In this document: in pieces, positions 6,443 to 10,490 of the stretch
How positions within the stretch are numbered: the first letter of the stretch is position 1
How the letters are laid out: every line of letters begins with the position of its first letter
DNA from: Candidatus Pelagibacter sp. TMED106
GTDB lineage: Bacteria > Pseudomonadota > Alphaproteobacteria > Pelagibacterales > Pelagibacteraceae
Length of the DNA: 10,490 bases
Assembly: GCA_002170275.2 (NCBI GenBank)
Contig: NHFH02000005.1
Span: 38,274-48,763 of the forward strand
Direction: 5' to 3'
Program-made: the position numbers and the translations under genes
Notes under the pieces: generated by a model
What the model saw: the letters and a program-made list of their open reading frames with translations, nothing else
Database searches by the model: none
What the model was told of the DNA's origin: nothing

Positions 6443-7519
6443 TTATTTTAATATTACTCCAGCACCTTTTAGGAAAGCCGCATCTTTATCTAATGGCCAA
6501 CGTGGTTTTACTGGATAATCTAAATTGTCGAATTTTTTTATTTTAGATTTTTCTAAACCAACAAGAGCAATCATTGCGGCATTATCACCGCATAGATTTA
6601 TAGGTGGAAAGATAGGTATAAAATCTTCTTCTTTGCAAAGATTAATTAAAACTTCTCTAATTTTTTTATTTGCAGCAACACCTCCAGCAATTACAAATGT
6701 ATGTTCTTTTTTATTATACTTATTCCTGAATTCTTTAATAGCTATCTTGCTTTTTTTTAATAAAATTTCTTCTATAGTTTTTTGAAAGGAAGCAGCAAGA
6801 TCAAACTTTTCTTGATCAGTTTTAATTTCTTTACTAATCTTAAGTACAGCAGTTTTTAATCCTGCAAAAGACAAATTGCATCCACCTTTATTTAAAATTG
6901 GTTTTGGAAGATTATATTTATTAGGATCACCTTTTTTTGCATATTCTTCAATTTTTGGTCCTCCAGGAAATTCAATACCAATTAATTTTGCAGTTTTATC
7001 AAATGCCTCACCTACAGCATCATCTATAGTGGTACCTAGCCTTTTATATACTCCTAGCTCTTGAACATCTAAAAATTGTGTATGACCTCCAGAAATTAAA
7101 AGTAAAAGATATGGATAATTTAATTTTGAGTTTAATCTTGGACTTAAGGCATGCCCTTCTAAATGATTAACTGCTATCAAAGGTTTATTTAAGGATAACG
7201 CTAAAGCTTTTGCGAAACTAAGACCTACTGATAAGCAAACAACAAGACCTGGACCTGCAGTTGCTGCTATCGCATCTACATCTTCTAATTTAACTTTACT
7301 TTTTTCAATTGCTTTTTGTGTGATCAAATCAATTTTTTCTATATGAGCTCTAGCGGCTAGTTCAGGAACTACTCCACCAAAATCTTTATGAACATCTACT
7401 TGACTAGAAACGATATTTGATAAAATTATGGGATTACCATGTTCATTTTCTGTGATTATAGACGCTGCTGTTTCATCACAGCTTGATTCAATTCCCAAAA
7501 TTATAGGTTTTTTCTTCAT
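6443..7519 (-). CDS. tsaD: tRNA N6-threonylcarbamoyladenosine transferase
   Basis: TsaD transfers the threonylcarbamoyl group from TC-AMP to A37 of ANN-decoding tRNAs, working with TsaB and TsaE in bacteria. The protein has 358 residues, close to the family norm, and an ASKHA fold. It shows GIESSCDETAASI at 9-21, the metal-binding HLEGH (His119 and His123), SGGHTQ at 143-148, IDDAVGEAFDK at 165-175, FPGGP at 184-188, SFAGLKTA at 217-224, AGGVAAN at 278-284 and GDNAAMIA at 311-318 (Asp312, third metal ligand). All key residues are present, so it should be active. It starts 59 bases from divergently transcribed hemC, an arrangement familiar in Alphaproteobacteria. gpsA, a common downstream partner in that class, is not here; the accessory propeller gene follows instead. 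Confidence 0.97.
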   Translation of the reverse strand: MKKKPIILGIESSCDETAASIITENEHGNPIILSNIVSSQVDVHKDFGGVVPELAARAHIEKIDLITQKAIEKSKVKLEDVDAIAATAGPGLVVCLSVGLSFAKALALSLNKPLIAVNHLEGHALSPRLNSKLNYPYLLLLISGGHTQFLDVQELGVYKRLGTTIDDAVGEAFDKTAKLIGIEFPGGPKIEEYAKKGDPNKYNLPKPILNKGGCNLSFAGLKTAVLKISKEIKTDQEKFDLAASFQKTIEEILLKKSKIAIKEFRNKYNKKEHTFVIAGGVAANKKIREVLINLCKEEDFIPIFPPINLCGDNAAMIALVGLEKSKIKKFDNLDYPVKPRWPLDKDAAFLKGAGVILK

Positions 7520-7578
7520 AAAATAAGTTTTTATTAATAATACAATCTTATTATAAGTTATGAATTATAAAGTATTAA
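7520..7578. promoter_or_regulatory. Divergent tsaD/hemC promoter region
   Basis: These 59 bases must hold both promoters. The palindrome CTTATTATAAG (7547-7557) supplies a perfect TATAAT to the minus strand (7550-7555), giving a tsaD leader of about 25 bases. For hemC, TTATAA (7551-7556) or TATAAA (7566-7571) could serve as -10; the second would start the RNA at or next to ATG 7579, making it nearly leaderless. No good -35 and no Shine-Dalgarno were seen for either gene. Confidence 0.4.
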
Positions 7579-8490
7579 ATGAAAAACAAAATTATTATTG
7601 GATCTAGAGGAAGTAAACTAGCGCTTATTTATGCAAATAAAGCAAAAGAAGAGTTAATAAAAAATTCTCAAATACAAAATATTGAGATCAAAAGTATAAA
7701 AACAGCTGGCGATACAATTAAGAACGTAAGATTATCAGATAGTGGTGGAAAAGGAATGTTTTGTAAAACTATTGAGCGAGAATTACTTGATGAGAAGATT
7801 GATATTGCGGTTCATGCTCTTAAAGACATGCCAACAAGTGAAACAGAAGGATTGGTGACTAATTGTTTTTTAGAGAGAAATAATCCTAGAGAAATATTAA
7901 TCAGCAATGGAAACAAATGTATTAAAGATTTAAAAGTCGGCGCAGTTGTAGGAACCTCATCTTTTAGAAGAGAATTTCAATTAAAAAATTTAAGAAAAGA
8001 TCTTAACTGTAAATTAATTAGAGGAAATGTAGATACGCGTATGAAAAAATTAAATGATAATTTATATGATGCAATTATTTTATCTTATGCAGGAATAAAA
8101 TTACTAGGTTTAAAAAATAAAGTTTCTCAGATTTTTCCAGTTTCCGAAATTATTCCAAGTGCAGGTCAAGGAACTATTGCTTTGCAATGTAGAAAAGATG
8201 ATGAAAAATCAATTAGTCTTTTAGAAAAAATTAATCATCAACCCACAAACATTTGTGTCACAGCAGAAAGGGACGTTTTAAAAATTTTAGAAGGAGATTG
8301 TGAAACTGCCGTAGGTATATTTGCAAAAATAAGGGACGAAAACATATGTCTCGAAGCAGAGCTTTATTCATTAAATGGTAAGCAAAGATTTTATTCTAAA
8401 TTATCAAAAAGTTTGAATTTGGCTGGTGAGATAGGTATTGAAGTAGGTAAAATATTAAAAAAAAAATCTAATAGTTCATATAAAAGATAG
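7579..8490 (+). CDS. hemC: Hydroxymethylbilane synthase (porphobilinogen deaminase)
   Basis: Joins four porphobilinogen units into hydroxymethylbilane, the third common step of tetrapyrrole synthesis, in the cytoplasm. The protein has 303 residues, the usual length. Motifs are IIGSRGSKLAL at 6-16, GGKGMF at 57-61, AVHALKDMPT at 77-86 with catalytic Asp83, VVGTSSFRR at 123-131, LIRGNVDTRMKKL at 147-158, SAGQGTIALQCR at 194-205 and LEGDCETAVG at 237-246. Cys241 is the attachment site of the dipyrromethane cofactor. All catalytic residues are present. It is the first gene of the plus-strand unit, divergent from tsaD; hemD follows after one base. Confidence 0.97.
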   Translation: MKNKIIIGSRGSKLALIYANKAKEELIKNSQIQNIEIKSIKTAGDTIKNVRLSDSGGKGMFCKTIERELLDEKIDIAVHALKDMPTSETEGLVTNCFLERNNPREILISNGNKCIKDLKVGAVVGTSSFRREFQLKNLRKDLNCKLIRGNVDTRMKKLNDNLYDAIILSYAGIKLLGLKNKVSQIFPVSEIIPSAGQGTIALQCRKDDEKSISLLEKINHQPTNICVTAERDVLKILEGDCETAVGIFAKIRDENICLEAELYSLNGKQRFYSKLSKSLNLAGEIGIEVGKILKKKSNSSYKR

Positions 8491-8491
8491 T

Positions 8492-9190
8492 ATGCATATT
8501 TTGTTAACGAGACCTTTGGAAGACTGCAAGGAAATGATAATAAAGTTTCAATCTCTTGGTCATGTTGTTTCTCATTTACCTTTAATACGTATAGAAAGCT
8601 TAAAACATGATGTACTAAATTATTCTGATTTCAAAGGAATTATTTTTAGTAGTGCTAATGCAATAAAGTTTTTAGATATTAAAAATTTGGATAAAAAAAT
8701 AAATTGTTTTTGTGTTGGAAATGTTACAGAAAAAAAAGCAAGAAAAGTTGGTTTTCAAAAAACATATTCTGCTGAAGGAAATGTAAATAATTTAAAAGAA
8801 CTGATTTTACAAAATTTTAACTATAAAGAGGGAAAGTTACTTTATGTAAGTGGTGAACTTATTACCGGTGATTTAGATCAAGAACTAGTTAATGAGGGTT
8901 ATAAAATTAAACGAATTATTAACTACAGAGCGAGTCCTATTACTCAATTTAATCAAAATTTTATATCTAAATTAAAATTAAATATGCCTGAAATTGTTTA
9001 TATTTATTCTCAAAATAGTGCCCTTAGTTTCTTGAATATATTGAAGAATTATCAATTAGAATCCTTATGGATGAATACTAATTTGATGTGTATTAGTGAA
9101 AAAACTTCTTCAATTTTGAACGAAATTAAATGGAAAAAAATTTTTCTTTTTAACCCTGGCGAGGAAGAATATTTGCTATATAAAATTTAA
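8492..9190 (+). CDS. hemD: Uroporphyrinogen-III synthase
   Basis: Closes hydroxymethylbilane with inversion of ring D to give uroporphyrinogen III, acting right after HemC. The 232 residues are typical. HemD is poorly conserved, so the call rests on the N-terminal LLTRP at 4-8, FSSANAIKF at 52-60, CVGNVTEKKARKVGF at 74-88, YVSGELITGDL at 118-128, the conserved Tyr of INYRA (144-148) and YSQNSALSFL at 172-181. These blocks occur in the usual order for two alternating Rossmann-like domains. The position one base downstream of hemC settles the call. No Shine-Dalgarno is visible at ATG 8492, which fits translational coupling to hemC. Confidence 0.93.
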   Translation: MHILLTRPLEDCKEMIIKFQSLGHVVSHLPLIRIESLKHDVLNYSDFKGIIFSSANAIKFLDIKNLDKKINCFCVGNVTEKKARKVGFQKTYSAEGNVNNLKELILQNFNYKEGKLLYVSGELITGDLDQELVNEGYKIKRIINYRASPITQFNQNFISKLKLNMPEIVYIYSQNSALSFLNILKNYQLESLWMNTNLMCISEKTSSILNEIKWKKIFLFNPGEEEYLLYKI

Positions 9191-9192
9191 TT

Positions 9193-10278
9193 ATGGAATT
9201 ATTTAATAATTTTAGTGATCTATTTTTATCTGTGTGGGAAAAAGGTATTCTTGGGGTAGATATCTTTCAAATATTAATAGGAATAGGAATATTTCTAATT
9301 TTTTTAGTATTTAGAGGAATAATTAGCAAACTTATTATTAAGAGACTACAAAGTGTTGCAAAAAGAACCACTAATAAACTTGATGATACCTTTGTTAGTG
9401 CAATGGAGGGACCCGCAAGATTCTTACCAATTGTTTTAGGTTTTTTTATTGCAAGTTATTATATGTCGTTTTCAGAAGAAAGTAGAGAAATTGTTGATAC
9501 AATAAATAGAACTTTAATTACAATTTTTATTTTTTGGGTTATCCATCAAATCATTGAACCGATCTCATATATTTTAAGTGGTCTTGACAAAGTATTAACA
9601 CGTGAACTTATAGGTTGGATTATAAAGTCTTTAAAAATTTTAATTTTTATTTTAGGATTAGCTGCAGTACTTGAGCTTTGGGGAATCAAAATTGGTCCAA
9701 TTATTGCTGGATTAGGATTATTTGGTGTAGCTGTTGCCTTAGGTGCACAAGATTTATTTAAAAATTTAATATCAGGAATTTTAGTTTTAGTTGAAAAAAG
9801 ATTTAAGATTGGAGATTGGATTCTTGTTGAAGGAATTATTGAGGGTATAGTTGAAAAAATTGGTTTTAGATCAACAACTATTAGAAAATTTGATAAATCT
9901 TTGGCTATAATTCCTAATTTTCAGTTTGCAGAAAATGCAGTCATCAATGTTAGCGAAACATCTAACTGGTTAATTAGTTGGATTATTACTCTTCAATACG
10001 ACACAACCGTAGATCAATTAAAAACTATAAGAAATGAAATTGAAGAATATATAAGCAAAGGTAAAGATTTTAATCCTACTGTTGGTATAGCGGTTAGAGT
10101 TGATAAATTTTCTGATAGTTCGATAGACATGTATGTAAGATGTTTTACTAAGACTGATAGTTGGAATGAATGGCTAGCAGTAAAAGAAAATTTAGCTATT
10201 GCAATAAAACAAATAGTTGAAAAGAATAAAGCTTCATTTGCCTTCCCAAGCCAATCAATTTATGTTGAAAAAAAATGA
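9193..10278 (+). CDS. MscS-family small-conductance mechanosensitive channel
   Basis: Inner-membrane channel protein that, in this family, opens under membrane tension to release solutes on hypo-osmotic shock. It has 361 residues, longer than E. coli MscS (286). Hydrophobic helices are seen at about 23-45, 77-91, 106-125 and 140-162, then the pore helix GLGLFGVAVALGAQDLFKN at 173-191, which keeps the Gly/Ala packing pattern and the GAQD kink. The beta domain follows (EKRFKIGDWILVEG at 201-214, GFRSTTIRKFD at 224-234, IPNFQFAENAVIN at 240-252), then an alpha-beta cytoplasmic domain ending FAFPSQSIYVEKK. It has about four membrane helices rather than three. It starts two bases after hemD and its stop overlaps the next start, so it is part of the hem transcript. 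Confidence 0.93.
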   Translation: MELFNNFSDLFLSVWEKGILGVDIFQILIGIGIFLIFLVFRGIISKLIIKRLQSVAKRTTNKLDDTFVSAMEGPARFLPIVLGFFIASYYMSFSEESREIVDTINRTLITIFIFWVIHQIIEPISYILSGLDKVLTRELIGWIIKSLKILIFILGLAAVLELWGIKIGPIIAGLGLFGVAVALGAQDLFKNLISGILVLVEKRFKIGDWILVEGIIEGIVEKIGFRSTTIRKFDKSLAIIPNFQFAENAVINVSETSNWLISWIITLQYDTTVDQLKTIRNEIEEYISKGKDFNPTVGIAVRVDKFSDSSIDMYVRCFTKTDSWNEWLAVKENLAIAIKQIVEKNKASFAFPSQSIYVEKK

Positions 10279-10490
10279 TAGCTATCTTTTATTTGGTACT
10301 TCAAATATTAAAGCTTTATTCTTATGTTGTTATTGCAAATGTAGTTATTAGTTGGCTTGTAGCTTTTAATGTTTTAAATACTCAAAATAGATTTGTTTAT
10401 TCGATTTTAGAAATGACATATCGATTAACAGATCCAATTCTTAATAAAATAAGAAGTTTTCTTCCTAATTTAGGGTCATTAGACATTTCT
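10275..10490 (+). CDS. YggT-family membrane protein, 3' end missing
   Basis: 72 codons are visible. ATG 10275 overlaps the MscS stop as ATGA, a typical coupling arrangement. A hydrophobic helix (about 2-36, with IANVVISWLVAFNVL) is followed by the family signature in residues 48-72: TDPIL, KIRSFLPNLG and the trailing LDIS. YggT proteins are small inner-membrane proteins with two such repeats; their role is poorly defined, with links to osmotic stress tolerance and, in some bacteria, cell division or polar organisation. About 20-30 further residues, including the second helix, should lie beyond the right edge. Confidence 0.88.
   Translation, partial: MIAIFYLVLQILKLYSYVVIANVVISWLVAFNVLNTQNRFVYSILEMTYRLTDPILNKIRSFLPNLGSLDIS

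Noticed and set aside
6525..7064. Two open plus-strand frames opposite tsaD
   Set aside because: tsaD is unambiguous on the minus strand; the translations opposite it have low complexity and no family motifs.
1..10490. CRISPR arrays, tRNA or rRNA genes, insertion sequences, integrase or phage genes
   Set aside because: Reading both strands showed no spaced repeats, cloverleaf sequences or mobile-element proteins.

Overview
The window looks like a marine alphaproteobacterium of the SAR11 (Pelagibacterales) type. The reasons are very low GC, Lys/Ile/Asn-rich proteins, gene spacing of a few bases, and a divergent hemC/tsaD pair of the kind known from Alphaproteobacteria. The lineage is an inference from sequence style; no 16S or other marker gene is present.

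Left part, minus strand (transcription runs right to left from about 7519 to 1): tsaD (tRNA t6A synthesis); a membrane-anchored PQQ-type sugar dehydrogenase-like beta-propeller; an FkbM-type methyltransferase; a formyltransferase-like protein; a 175-base gap with a plausible promoter; a secreted alpha/beta hydrolase; an EVE-domain protein; and acs (acetyl-CoA synthetase), which runs off the left edge. tsaD, the EVE gene and acs look like core genes. The four genes between tsaD and the EVE gene look like an accessory block, three of them with envelope or sugar-modification flavour, sitting where many Alphaproteobacteria carry gpsA.

Right part, plus strand (7579 to the right edge): hemC and hemD (two consecutive steps of tetrapyrrole synthesis), an MscS-type mechanosensitive channel, and a YggT-family membrane protein cut by the right edge. 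Gaps are 1 base, 2 bases and a 4-base ATGA overlap, so this is very probably one transcript. The hemC and tsaD starts are only 59 bases apart.

Points worth a second look: (1) Acs has an N-terminal extension of about 56 residues in which 35 of residues 2-51 are Lys or Arg, with no alternative start after it; (2) a G-rich island at 3219-3281 inside an AT-rich intergenic region, which could also be read as a 20-codon ORF; (3) the formyltransferase has Ser where the family has its catalytic Asn, and the sugar dehydrogenase has Gln where its family has the usual active-site His; (4) the accessory block itself. No CRISPR array, tRNA, rRNA, transposase or integrase was seen. I found no clear evidence of a wholly new multi-gene system.
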